Assembly: GCA_002162955.1 (NCBI GenBank)
Contig: MABD01000012.1
Location: 25,566-89,565, forward strand
From: Gammaproteobacteria bacterium 45_16_T64
Lineage (GTDB): Bacteria; Pseudomonadota; Gammaproteobacteria; Pseudomonadales; Ketobacteraceae
Direction: 5' to 3'
DNA: 64,000 nucleotides
The translations under genes and the position numbers were made by a program. How positions within the stretch are numbered: the stretch's first letter is position 1; each line of letters starts with the position of its first letter. Shown piece after piece: positions 36,112-44,208 of this stretch. The notes beneath the pieces were generated by a model. That model was not told the DNA's origin and searched no databases. It saw only the letters and a list, made by a program, of their open reading frames with translations.

Positions 36112-37005
36112 ATGACAAAAATATTGAGAACGCCCGAAGATCGATTCCAACGCTTGCCCAACTATGCCTTCACCCCAAACTATCTTGAGGTTGACTCCCT
36201 TCGCATGCACTACATTGACGAGGGTCCATCAGATGCAGACCCAGTATTGATGTTGCATGGTGAGCCAACCTGGTCATATCTGTATCGCCACATGATTCCG
36301 ATTGTTGGTGCAGCTGGCCATAGAGTCATCGCCCCCGACCTGATTGGGTTTGGAAAATCAGACAAACCAACCAATATTGAAGATTATTCCTATCAATTGC
36401 ATATGGACTGGATCACACAATTTATTGAAGCCCTTGATCTAAAAAATATTACCCTGGTTTGTCAGGACTGGGGGTCACTACTAGGGTTACGCTTAGCTGC
36501 AGAGAATGAAGATAGGTTTAAGGCAATTGTAATTGGAAATGGCATGCTACCGACCGGTGACAATGCTCCCCCAGTCGCATTCAAATTATGGAAAAATTTT
36601 GCCGTCCATAGTCCTATTTTACCCATTGCAAAAATCATTGAATTTGGCTCATTCAAGACGCTTAGTAAAGACGAAAGGCGTGCGTACAACGCTCCTTTTC
36701 CGAGCAAAGAATATAAGGCCGGAGCACGAGCGTTTCCAAAATTGGTGCCCGTAACACCAAACGACCCTGCCAATGAGGCCAACAAGAAGGCCTGGAAAAT
36801 TCTGGAGGCATGGGAAAAACCATTTGTAACAGCATTTAGCAATGGTGACCCGATAATGCGAGGATTTGATAAGATTTTTCACCAAAAGGTTCCTGGTTCA
36901 AAGGGAAGGAAGCATGTAACGCTAAAAGGAGGTCACTTTCTGCAGGAAGATTCGGGCACCGAATTTGCCCAAGTGGTCAATGACCTATTGGCAGATATCA
37001 ATTAA
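36112..37005 (+). CDS. dhmA: Haloalkane dehalogenase, subfamily I (EC 3.8.1.5)
   Basis: Alpha/beta hydrolase of 297 residues that hydrolyses carbon-halogen bonds to give an alcohol and halide. All key positions can be placed by comparison with DhlA: HGEPTWSYLYR with Glu 51, nucleophile Asp 119 and halide-binding Trp 120 in VCQDWGSLLG, a Trp at 160 in the cap as candidate second halide ligand, acid Asp 246 in AFSNGDPIMRG and His 275 in KGGHFLQED. The HGEPTW form and Asp as third catalytic residue indicate subfamily I. Strong ribosome site (GAGGAGATAG). It is encoded 75 bases after its presumed TetR repressor with a matching operator. An epoxide hydrolase is less likely given Trp 120. Confidence 0.9.
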   Translation: MTKILRTPEDRFQRLPNYAFTPNYLEVDSLRMHYIDEGPSDADPVLMLHGEPTWSYLYRHMIPIVGAAGHRVIAPDLIGFGKSDKPTNIEDYSYQLHMDWITQFIEALDLKNITLVCQDWGSLLGLRLAAENEDRFKAIVIGNGMLPTGDNAPPVAFKLWKNFAVHSPILPIAKIIEFGSFKTLSKDERRAYNAPFPSKEYKAGARAFPKLVPVTPNDPANEANKKAWKILEAWEKPFVTAFSNGDPIMRGFDKIFHQKVPGSKGRKHVTLKGGHFLQEDSGTEFAQVVNDLLADIN

Positions 37006-37145
37006 AAACTACCATGGGGGCTATAGGCCCCTATACCCGTTCGAAATACATCGAACCTGACGAGGGATATGCTCAAAATACGAGCATCACACCAATGATT
37101 GTCTATAATTAAATACAAATCCAATGACCTAGTTAGGGTACCCAA

Positions 37146-39119
37146 ATGCTACCCAAGCTCACGACAGTATCTCTCTATTTACTAATAGCCCTCATTTTGA
37201 CGCCTAATGCCAAAGCTGATACTGATTGGAGTTTGGTCGATCTTCTAGAGATGAAGGTGTATAGCGTCCATAAGTCTGATACTGACTATTTTACAACACC
37301 CGCCGCGGTCACTCTTATAACACGAGATGACATCAAAAACTCATCCGCCAGAAATGTACCTGATCTATTAGTCAGTGTTCCAGGACTCTATACATTCCAA
37401 CATCAATCGAATCTAAGCTCTGTCGGCATTAGAGATGATGCTCAAGTATTTGTCAGTACGTCGCTGGTGCTGTTGGATGGCACGCCAATCTATTCAATAA
37501 TCACAGGGGGACCTGAGTTTCAAACACTTGGTCTAACGCTTGACGATATTGAACGAATCGAGATTATACGGGGTAGTGGCGGAAACAGCTGGGGGGCAAA
37601 TGCTTCATCAGGTGTTATTAATATCATCACCCGAAACGCAGAAAATATCACAGGTACAAAAATTTCTCTTAGCACCTCCAGCCGATCGACCCACTCCTCA
37701 TACCTACAACATGATATATCACATCAAGCATTTCATGGATACATTAGCCTAGGGTATGAACATGACCCAGGTTTTGACAATGATGCAGATAACGAATCAA
37801 ACTATTCGAGAAAATTTCTCCGCTTACGGGGTGACTTTGAAGACCAGCGCTGGAAAATCATGTCTAGCTTTTCTGCCACATACAATGGTAACCAAGACGA
37901 AAACTTCTACTCCCATTCAGCAGGAGATCACGAAGATACAGAGAACGTCAGGCGAAGCAATCTTCTCCTAATAATGCAGGCACAATACCATATTGATAAT
38001 CAGGACACTGTCACACTTCAATCATCTTTATCTCAAGACGATGCAGAAAGGCGGTTTTTACCTGCAGATTATTATATATTCCTAAGAGATATGGAGTTAC
38101 GGTATATGCGTTCTTGGACGGAACAAAATACAACACACACAACGCTAAATCACCGATCCTACGATATTGAAATTGACGACCTCACACCTACCTTGTATGG
38201 GTATGATCCGAATGAGGAAGAAATATATTTAACTGCCTTTGGCTTTAATCATATATACCAATTATCCGATGCCGTCGCGCTCGATTTTGGTGGTCGAGCG
38301 GAAGACTATTCCATACTTAACGAAACCCTATATTCGCCCGCAGGTAGAATATCCTTTGAATCAAGCGAGTCGCTCTTTTTCTGGGGGAGCTACACTAAAA
38401 GTTATCAGTTTCCAAATTATGTACAATACGCAAACTACCTCATCATTGATGGAACGCCTCCGCCGCTGTATCTAAGAGGATCTACAACACTCGACGCCGA
38501 AGAGAATGATGATTACGGCGTTGGTATACGTTGGAAGAATGATAAGAATTTAATTGACCTTGCGATATTCTACAAAGAGACTGAAGGGCAAATCCGCAGC
38601 GACTCCTCAAAAATCACTTTAGTCCCAGGGCCACCCGCCAGCCTAACCTTGCCATATACCAATACCATTGACGTTATTTCTAAAGGCTGGGAAGCCTCTT
38701 GGACGCGATATTTCAGCGTTAACCAAGTATCGACTCTGGATATTACCTACTTTACCAGTGCCGCAGAAATATCTGGTGCAGAGGACTCTCCAAGATCTTA
38801 CTCCTTTGTGCCTGAATACAAAGTGAGCTGGACCCACCGAATGTCAATAGGAGAAAAAATCGAGCTATCCAGCGCACTCATTTGGTATGATCGATACGCC
38901 TCCGAAAATATCAATGGGATATTTGCGGAACCTAACTGGATTGACCCGCATTACAGGTTAGATGCAAACGTAAAATATCTACTAACAGATAATGTATCGT
39001 TTGATCTTGGTGCCAAGAATATCTTCAGTAGAGAAAAGGAAGCAAACTATCCAATTTCGACACAACATCCTGAAGACATAGAGCCGAGCCTACATATCAC
39101 ATTAAACGTGGACATTTAG
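37146..39119 (+). CDS. TonB-dependent outer-membrane receptor
   Basis: 657 residues with a signal peptide (LYLLIALILTPNAKA). The N-terminal segment WSLVDLLEMKVYSV resembles the DLxELLxxEV box of a receptor group often paired with signalling proteins. The plug spans about 40-155 (TTPAAVTLITRDDIKNSSARNVPDLL is its start; IERIEIIRGSGGNSWGANASSGVINIIT the signature). A 22-strand-type barrel follows, with aromatic-alternating strands and a NVKYLLTDNVSFDLGAKNIF near-terminal motif. The last residue is Ile, not the usual Phe. It converges with a histidine kinase gene (6 bases apart). The substrate is unknown; no siderophore or sugar genes are adjacent. Confidence 0.92.
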   Translation: MLPKLTTVSLYLLIALILTPNAKADTDWSLVDLLEMKVYSVHKSDTDYFTTPAAVTLITRDDIKNSSARNVPDLLVSVPGLYTFQHQSNLSSVGIRDDAQVFVSTSLVLLDGTPIYSIITGGPEFQTLGLTLDDIERIEIIRGSGGNSWGANASSGVINIITRNAENITGTKISLSTSSRSTHSSYLQHDISHQAFHGYISLGYEHDPGFDNDADNESNYSRKFLRLRGDFEDQRWKIMSSFSATYNGNQDENFYSHSAGDHEDTENVRRSNLLLIMQAQYHIDNQDTVTLQSSLSQDDAERRFLPADYYIFLRDMELRYMRSWTEQNTTHTTLNHRSYDIEIDDLTPTLYGYDPNEEEIYLTAFGFNHIYQLSDAVALDFGGRAEDYSILNETLYSPAGRISFESSESLFFWGSYTKSYQFPNYVQYANYLIIDGTPPPLYLRGSTTLDAEENDDYGVGIRWKNDKNLIDLAIFYKETEGQIRSDSSKITLVPGPPASLTLPYTNTIDVISKGWEASWTRYFSVNQVSTLDITYFTSAAEISGAEDSPRSYSFVPEYKVSWTHRMSIGEKIELSSALIWYDRYASENINGIFAEPNWIDPHYRLDANVKYLLTDNVSFDLGAKNIFSREKEANYPISTQHPEDIEPSLHITLNVDI

Positions 39120-39125
39120 TCATGT

Positions 39126-40739
39126 TTACGCTCGTAGACTACTCGGTATGCTTACCGTAAATATACTACCCTCACCTTCCGTACTTTCTACCCAAATCTC
39201 TCCACCGAGCAAGACAACTAGCCTTTTGGTTATGACAAGCCCTAGACCTGCACCTTCAATCTTTATATTATCAAAAGAATCAACTCGTACAAACTCCTCA
39301 AATATTTCACGCAAATACTTCGAGGAAATCCCAGTCCCAGTGTCTCTCACCTCGAATTGAAACCAGCGATCTTTCGATTTTTTTTGAAAAGTGCTTACAT
39401 AAAGCTCAACTCTTCCTTTATCCGTATTTCGAATTGCATTATCGATGAGATTATTCAATATACGTGTTAATTTGGTACGATCGGTAGTCATATCTTTCAT
39501 CTCAAATTTCTTCGACACATCCAGTGAAAGACCTTTTTTGTCTGCTAACCCTCCTAAGGTTTCTATCTGTTCACTAATCACATCATTGAGACTAAATGTA
39601 GAATATAGAATTTCCTCTTTTTTATTTTCAATTCTTGATATATAGAGTATCTTATCAATTAGTTCTAACAAGTGCGCACCGTTTCTTTCCATCGCCACTA
39701 AGGCCTCATAATCTCGAGCCTCCAACGTTGACTTGGTTCTCTTAAGTAGCATATTAGTGAATCCAATGATTGAACTCATAGGGACTCGTAATTCATGGGA
39801 CATATTCTCAAGAAAGAACGTTTTGTTCCTATTTGATACCTTCTTCTCATCTCCGGAGAGGGAGATATTATCGACCGATATCACATCAGTACTTTCAAAA
39901 TATTTTTTTGCGGAGCACAAAGATATCAATAGTAAAAATAACAATATATTGATGAATATTCCGTACGCAACAAATACAATGCGCTGCGTATTATCCAAGG
40001 AAAGGGGGAAATATTTATTGCTCTTAAAACTCAAAATCCAGGACTGCTCAGGAAGCGTAACAAAATGAGATAGAACAAGCGTATCTGGAGGTTCGGTTTT
40101 TGGTTCTACATCATTCCTAGAGTCATAGAGCAAACTGTCTTTATGTATTGATTTTTCATGAATGGTAAAATCTATACCTTTATCCTTGTTCTCAATAATC
40201 TCTTGTGTAAAGGCTTGAACATTCAATTTACTATAAATCCACCCCTTATGTAGTGCTACCCTATCTTCTCTAAACGAAGGGACCTCCCTATCCAGATAAA
40301 CTGGCACGTATACAACAAACATAGAGGGCATGCTTAGCAAGGTTATCGCCCGCCCTTCATCCCGTGCACGCAACATCGCAGACTTTTGCATCTGGCCAGA
40401 CCATAATTCCGCGCTAAACCCCATACCCTGTACCGCAGGCCATTGTTGTGTAAAGCCTTGTCCGCTAACAAAAGAGTCTACGTTTGAAGATGATGCGCCA
40501 CCCCGATCATGGAGATACGCAACAACACTCCACATCAAATTCTCGTGAGCCATCAGCGCTTCTTTAATCCCATGCTCGACCCTCAACGCCCCAAATGCGA
40601 ACCTATCGTGACTACGCTCATCTAATGACTGTGTTATTACGCTATAGGCTAGCACCGTTAAAATGACAGACAGGAGCAACACCCCAAATGCAATGAGTCT
40701 ATTCAGAAACATATCAAGTAGCCAACGCTGAAAAGTCAT
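39126..40739 (-). CDS. Sensor histidine kinase with CHASE-like periplasmic domain
   Basis: 537 residues. TM1 about 12-33, a periplasmic CHASE-like domain about 40-255 (GALRVEHGIKEAL, FTQQWPAVQGMGFS, HKGWIYSKLNVQAF), TM2 about 258-277, then HisKA with FLENMSHELRVPMSSIIGFTNML and an ATPase domain (NLIDNAIRNTDKG, VRDTGTGISSKYLREIFEEF, GAGLGLVITKRLV). No HAMP and no receiver domain. The partner response regulator is not adjacent. The AGGAG box lies 12 bases before the ATG. Downstream of the retron-type reverse transcriptase gene on the same strand with a 185-base gap, so probably transcribed separately. Confidence 0.92.
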   Translation of the reverse strand: MTFQRWLLDMFLNRLIAFGVLLLSVILTVLAYSVITQSLDERSHDRFAFGALRVEHGIKEALMAHENLMWSVVAYLHDRGGASSSNVDSFVSGQGFTQQWPAVQGMGFSAELWSGQMQKSAMLRARDEGRAITLLSMPSMFVVYVPVYLDREVPSFREDRVALHKGWIYSKLNVQAFTQEIIENKDKGIDFTIHEKSIHKDSLLYDSRNDVEPKTEPPDTLVLSHFVTLPEQSWILSFKSNKYFPLSLDNTQRIVFVAYGIFINILLFLLLISLCSAKKYFESTDVISVDNISLSGDEKKVSNRNKTFFLENMSHELRVPMSSIIGFTNMLLKRTKSTLEARDYEALVAMERNGAHLLELIDKILYISRIENKKEEILYSTFSLNDVISEQIETLGGLADKKGLSLDVSKKFEMKDMTTDRTKLTRILNNLIDNAIRNTDKGRVELYVSTFQKKSKDRWFQFEVRDTGTGISSKYLREIFEEFVRVDSFDNIKIEGAGLGLVITKRLVVLLGGEIWVESTEGEGSIFTVSIPSSLRA

Positions 40740-40840
40740 CCTCTAAAGAACTCCTAAAACGTCACATCCCAAACCGCATAGATAAGCGTAGTCGAAAGCC
40801 ATCAGCTTTGAGGGTAAAACTAAACAAAAAAACCTCGTGT

Positions 40841-40851
40841 AACTAGGCAAA
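40841..40851. repeat. 11-bp direct repeat, copy 1 (right-hand partner at 42440-42450)
   Basis: AACTAGGCAAA occurs here and again at 42440-42450, bracketing the reverse transcriptase gene and its presumed ncRNA. It may mark insertion boundaries or may be chance. Confidence 0.5.
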
Positions 40852-40924
40852 ATCTACTAGGAAGCAAACATTTGAAAAATCACATCATCATAAAATATAT
40901 ACGCTGGGCGCTAACAAACATAGC

Positions 40925-42217
40925 TTAGCCTTGCGTAGCTATTACTCGGTCATACATCGCTTTGAGGGTTTTCCCCCTCGCAGAATTAAGATGACCAACA
41001 TGCGCAATGCTACCTTCTAGATACGCGAAGAAATCTGGATGATTATCACGGTTCTGGGATTCCAATCCATGTCTCAGACAATTAGTCAGTGTGGCTTTCA
41101 ACCTATCGTAGTGCTTACGATCTACGTTAGGTTTTGTATTGACAACCACACCGGTTAAACGCTGTTTTTGATGTGACTTCATTATCCTGGTTTTTCTATG
41201 ATTGAGTCGAAAACCCTGCTCAAGACAAATTGAACCGACAAGAGGCTCTAAGAACCGCCAGTCACGCCCAGTGTCACCTGAAAAAGCCAAGTCATCAGCG
41301 TAGCGTGAATACTTCATATTCAAACTTGCTGCTAATCCCGAAAGACGACAATCGAGAAAATATAACACCGCGTTAGATAACGACGGTGACGTGGGTGCCC
41401 CTTGTGGTAAATGGCGTTCACGTAACAATGACCGATGGTCAGTATCCAGCTCTCCCAAACAACGATCCTTCATATAACAACGATGGGTCGTTAGCGCGGT
41501 AAGGATTTTACTTACGGAATTGGTATAACCCAACCCGCTAAAAATAGCGTATACATTTGGCCAACGGATGCTATGAAAATAATGTGAAAGGTCAAACGTA
41601 AATAGAATGTCTTTTCCGCTATGCTGAGAAGCGTGTGTTTTGCACCCTTTCCCTTTCAGAAACCCATGCGCAGAATCGTGGATGACGGCGTGATCAAGAA
41701 TCTCACTATATACCTTTCGTTGAATCGCTCTTAATCTAGACTTGGGCGATTCAATAAGTCTTGGAGAACCATTTCTTTTCTTCGCGATACTGTAGTGATA
41801 GTGCTTAAAGTAGGAAGGGGAAGTTGGATCAAGCCGATACAGTTCAGCTAACCATGTTAATTCTTGAATCGAGACGTTTAGCCAATTCGCTACATCGCTT
41901 TCAGTATTCAAAACAGGTAACGCATCATTAGATAATCGAGAAAGCTGACTATTGATCAAACAAACCGGCACAACCCTTGGCCCATGGTCATCATAAAACC
42001 AACAACCTAACCGCAGCGATTGCATTAAGTAGTCCACTATCGGGTTTAGTTCCGGTTTCGTATCAAATTCCGCCAACAACTCACTGACCAGATCATCGGC
42101 ATCGCCAGGAAGCTCATCTGCAACATCGATAAAGACAGCTAAGAGCGTAGAATAATGCCAGTCACTGACCAAGAACCACTCTGCCAATTGCCTACAAAAG
42201 CGTATTTTCTTATTCAT
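40925..42217 (-). CDS. Retron-type reverse transcriptase with N-terminal extension
   Basis: 430-residue RNA-directed DNA polymerase. RT core from about 115: HYSIAKKRNGSPRLIESPKS (start), AHGFLKGKG, then THASQH (194-199) where retrons usually have NAxxH, catalytic Asp 209 in FTFDLSHYFHSI, LPQGAPTSPSLSN (270-282), YADD (306-309) followed by LAFSGD, and the VTG-like LTGVVVN (354-360). The thumb has NCLRHG, SQNRDNHPDF and EGSIAHVGHLNSARGKTL, a pattern I recall from a widespread RT family. Residues 1-~110 form an extension of unknown fold absent from minimal retron RTs. An msr-msd-like non-coding stretch precedes the ATG. No toxin or effector gene follows. Group II intron maturase is excluded (no domain X or endonuclease). 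Confidence 0.87.
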   Translation of the reverse strand: MNKKIRFCRQLAEWFLVSDWHYSTLLAVFIDVADELPGDADDLVSELLAEFDTKPELNPIVDYLMQSLRLGCWFYDDHGPRVVPVCLINSQLSRLSNDALPVLNTESDVANWLNVSIQELTWLAELYRLDPTSPSYFKHYHYSIAKKRNGSPRLIESPKSRLRAIQRKVYSEILDHAVIHDSAHGFLKGKGCKTHASQHSGKDILFTFDLSHYFHSIRWPNVYAIFSGLGYTNSVSKILTALTTHRCYMKDRCLGELDTDHRSLLRERHLPQGAPTSPSLSNAVLYFLDCRLSGLAASLNMKYSRYADDLAFSGDTGRDWRFLEPLVGSICLEQGFRLNHRKTRIMKSHQKQRLTGVVVNTKPNVDRKHYDRLKATLTNCLRHGLESQNRDNHPDFFAYLEGSIAHVGHLNSARGKTLKAMYDRVIATQG

Positions 42218-42449
42218 TGCCTACTACAGTCATCCCACAATGCAATCTGATTAGAAGAGGCACCCAACCCTAATTCGCGTAAACGGACTTGCACACCGTG
42301 CAACACCGTTTTCGCAACGTAACGCCAGTAAAACTCAACCTTGGGGTAACCCCAAAGCCCGCCCAAACCTTAGCTTAGTCGGTATAGCTTGGATGCCTCG
42401 GGACATATTTAATCGAATTCACCTATAAAGGTCAAACTGAACTAGGCAA
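42218..42449 (-). ncRNA. Candidate retron msr-msd non-coding RNA
   Basis: The ~230 bases before the reverse transcriptase start fold like a retron ncRNA. The 5' end (42449 down to 42430, TTGCCTAGTTCAGT) can pair with the 3' end (42217-42236): 7 pairs, mismatch, pair, mismatch, 4 pairs, as expected for a1/a2. A short stable hairpin (42339-42357, stem TTGGGG/CCCCAA with TTA loop) fits msr. A 39-base hairpin (42277-42315; pairs GCG, AAACGG, TTGCAC in the left arm) fits an msd stem. The branching G cannot be assigned. A structured 5' UTR without reverse-transcribed product is the alternative. Confidence 0.5.
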
Positions 42450-42450
42450 A
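42440..42450. repeat. 11-bp direct repeat, copy 2 (partner at 40841-40851)
   Basis: Second copy of AACTAGGCAAA. It overlaps the presumed a1 end of the retron ncRNA. Confidence 0.5.
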
Positions 42451-42583
42451 TAACCCCCCATTTATTCTTCCCTACAACTCTCGTTTTGGCAAATTTGATC
42501 TAAACTTAGGCTATTAGCGCCAGATTATGCTTTTCAAAGGAAATATTTCCACTGAAGGGTTTTAGTCATATTTGGGTGATCTC

Positions 42584-43639
42584 ATGAGGTCTACATTGTC
42601 GGGCCAAACTATCCTTCTTTTATTATTGATACTCACCCTAGCGATACCGGGTTTGTCTCAAAGTAAGGATAATGATTATGCCGAAATGGATTTATCTGAA
42701 CTCGTCAACCTGGATATCTACGCATCAAGTGTTCTAACAGCCCACATCCATAATAGGGGGGATTGGATGCTTGATTATTCTTACATGTCAATGTCTATGG
42801 ACGGAATGCGGGGTGGTACACGCTCTAGCGCTACATCAGAAGTACTAGAATCATATATGGTGTCACCACTCAATATGATGATGGATATGCATATGTTAAT
42901 GGCGATGCATGCTCCAAGTAATGAACTTACCCTAATGTTCATGCTTAACGTAATAGACAAAGAGATGGAGCTTGAAACCCGCGCTGGAAATGTATTCACA
43001 ACAAAATCGTCTGGTCTTGGCGATATAACCGTGAGTGTTAACTATGCCATTGGAAAAAGCGATACACATTTCGGGGAGCTAGAATATAGCGCAACCGTTG
43101 GAATCTCCTTTCCTACAGGGTCCATAGACGAAGAAGACTTTGTCATGGCAATGAATCAAAACGTACGGCTGCCCTATCCAATGCAACTTGGATCCGGGAC
43201 CTATGATGTAATTGTTGGTGGTGCATACACTTTCTTTTCCCCGAATTGGTATTGGGGTGGGCAGGTACTGCTAACACTAAGAACACAGGAAAATAAAAAC
43301 CACTATCGCTTGGGAAATCGTACTGACCTTAAACTATGGATCAATAGAGCTTTGGGAGATTCTCTGAGCGTTAACCTACGTATCGATGCGTACTCTCTCG
43401 ATAATATTCATGGGGAAGACGAGGACCTAAACCCAATGATGTCCCCTACTGCAGACCCGAATTCAGCCGCAAAACAAGTCGCAAACGCCAGTTTGGGGCT
43501 GGATCTTTACCTTCCTGGAACCCAATCTAATGAATATAGAATGGGTTTCTCTTTCGGAAAACCAATCTACCAGGATTTTGATGGGCTCCAGCTAGAGACC
43601 GATCAAATTATTAAGATAAATGTACAAGCATTGTTCTAA
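42584..43639 (+). CDS. Met-rich outer-membrane beta-barrel protein ('transporter' family)
   Basis: 351 residues from ATG 42584, which follows GGGTGAT and starts a signal peptide (ILLLLLILTLAIPGLSQS); an upstream in-frame TTG at 42572 is less likely. The mature start has MDLSELVNLDIYAS, similar to the leader box of TonB-type receptors, then barrel strands. The region around mature residues 45-120 is very Met-rich (SMSMDGM, MMMDMHMLMAMHAP, LTLMFMLNVIDKEM). SFPTGSIDEED and RLPYPMQLGSGTYD are family signatures of a barrel group annotated as transporters, which I recall near metal genes. It is the first gene of a three-gene set with a YfiR protein and a GGDEF-EAL protein, suggesting an envelope sensor. 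Copper involvement is inferred only from Met content. Confidence 0.78.
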   Translation: MRSTLSGQTILLLLLILTLAIPGLSQSKDNDYAEMDLSELVNLDIYASSVLTAHIHNRGDWMLDYSYMSMSMDGMRGGTRSSATSEVLESYMVSPLNMMMDMHMLMAMHAPSNELTLMFMLNVIDKEMELETRAGNVFTTKSSGLGDITVSVNYAIGKSDTHFGELEYSATVGISFPTGSIDEEDFVMAMNQNVRLPYPMQLGSGTYDVIVGGAYTFFSPNWYWGGQVLLTLRTQENKNHYRLGNRTDLKLWINRALGDSLSVNLRIDAYSLDNIHGEDEDLNPMMSPTADPNSAAKQVANASLGLDLYLPGTQSNEYRMGFSFGKPIYQDFDGLQLETDQIIKINVQALF

Positions 43640-43659
43640 CACCGCAGTAGAACCTCAGG

Positions 43660-44196
43660 ATGTTCGTGATAACACAAAGCGCTAGAGCAACCTATATTCT
43701 TCTTATAATGGCTTATCTAGTCACGACGCCACCTACCCAAGCAGCAACAAAGGAGCAGAAACTAAAGGCTGCTTTTCTAGTGCAATTCGTAAAATATACG
43801 ACCTGGCCTAACGACAATCTTGACACCATCACTATCGGTATTTTTGGGAGAAACACATTTACCGACGCATTCGAGCGATACGAAGGAAAACGGCTACACG
43901 GCAGAGAAATCGTTGTCAAAACAATAGAACGAATCGAGGAGATAAGGGGTTGTTGTCAACTTTTGTTTATTTCTAAGTATAAGGAGGTAGAGGTTGAAAA
44001 AATACTTAACAGATTGCAGCACGACCCAGTACTGACGGTAAGTGAAGCCACTGCCTTTAGCACTAGGGGGGGTATAATCCACTTTATAAGAAAAGGTACC
44101 AAACAAAAATTCATCATCAATATAACCAACGCTAAAAAAGCCTCGATATCCTTAGACACGCGTATGCAGAATATTGCGTATGCGATTGAGAAATAG
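43660..44196 (+). CDS. YfiR-family periplasmic protein (DUF4154)
   Basis: 178 residues with signal peptide (YILLIMAYLVTTPPTQA). Family landmarks are EQKLKAAFLVQFVKYTTWP, ITIGIFGRNTF, the GCCQLLFIS segment and the C-terminal GGIIHFIRKGTKQKFIINITNAKKASISLDTRMQNIA. In Pseudomonas, YfiR binds and represses the diguanylate cyclase YfiN in the periplasm. Here the next gene, 12 bases on, encodes a GGDEF-EAL protein with a periplasmic domain, so an analogous control is likely. ATG 43660 directly abuts its AGG box; GTG 43666 is an alternative start. Gap of 20 bases from the barrel gene, so one operon. Confidence 0.9.
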   Translation: MFVITQSARATYILLIMAYLVTTPPTQAATKEQKLKAAFLVQFVKYTTWPNDNLDTITIGIFGRNTFTDAFERYEGKRLHGREIVVKTIERIEEIRGCCQLLFISKYKEVEVEKILNRLQHDPVLTVSEATAFSTRGGIIHFIRKGTKQKFIINITNAKKASISLDTRMQNIAYAIEK

Positions 44197-44208
44197 GAAG
44201 AGATCTGG

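Noticed and set aside
37013..37035. G/C-rich imperfect hairpin after the dehalogenase gene
   Set aside because: Imperfect short stem without a T-run, so not called as a terminator.
40925..42217. Group II intron or diversity-generating retroelement as the source of the RT
   Set aside because: No maturase X or endonuclease domain, no intron domain V-like hairpin, no template/variable repeat or Avd gene seen; retron-type motifs fit better.
42218..42583. c-di-GMP riboswitch before the barrel/YfiR/GGDEF-EAL operon
   Set aside because: The conserved GEMM core sequences were not found; the structured elements belong to the minus strand before the RT gene.
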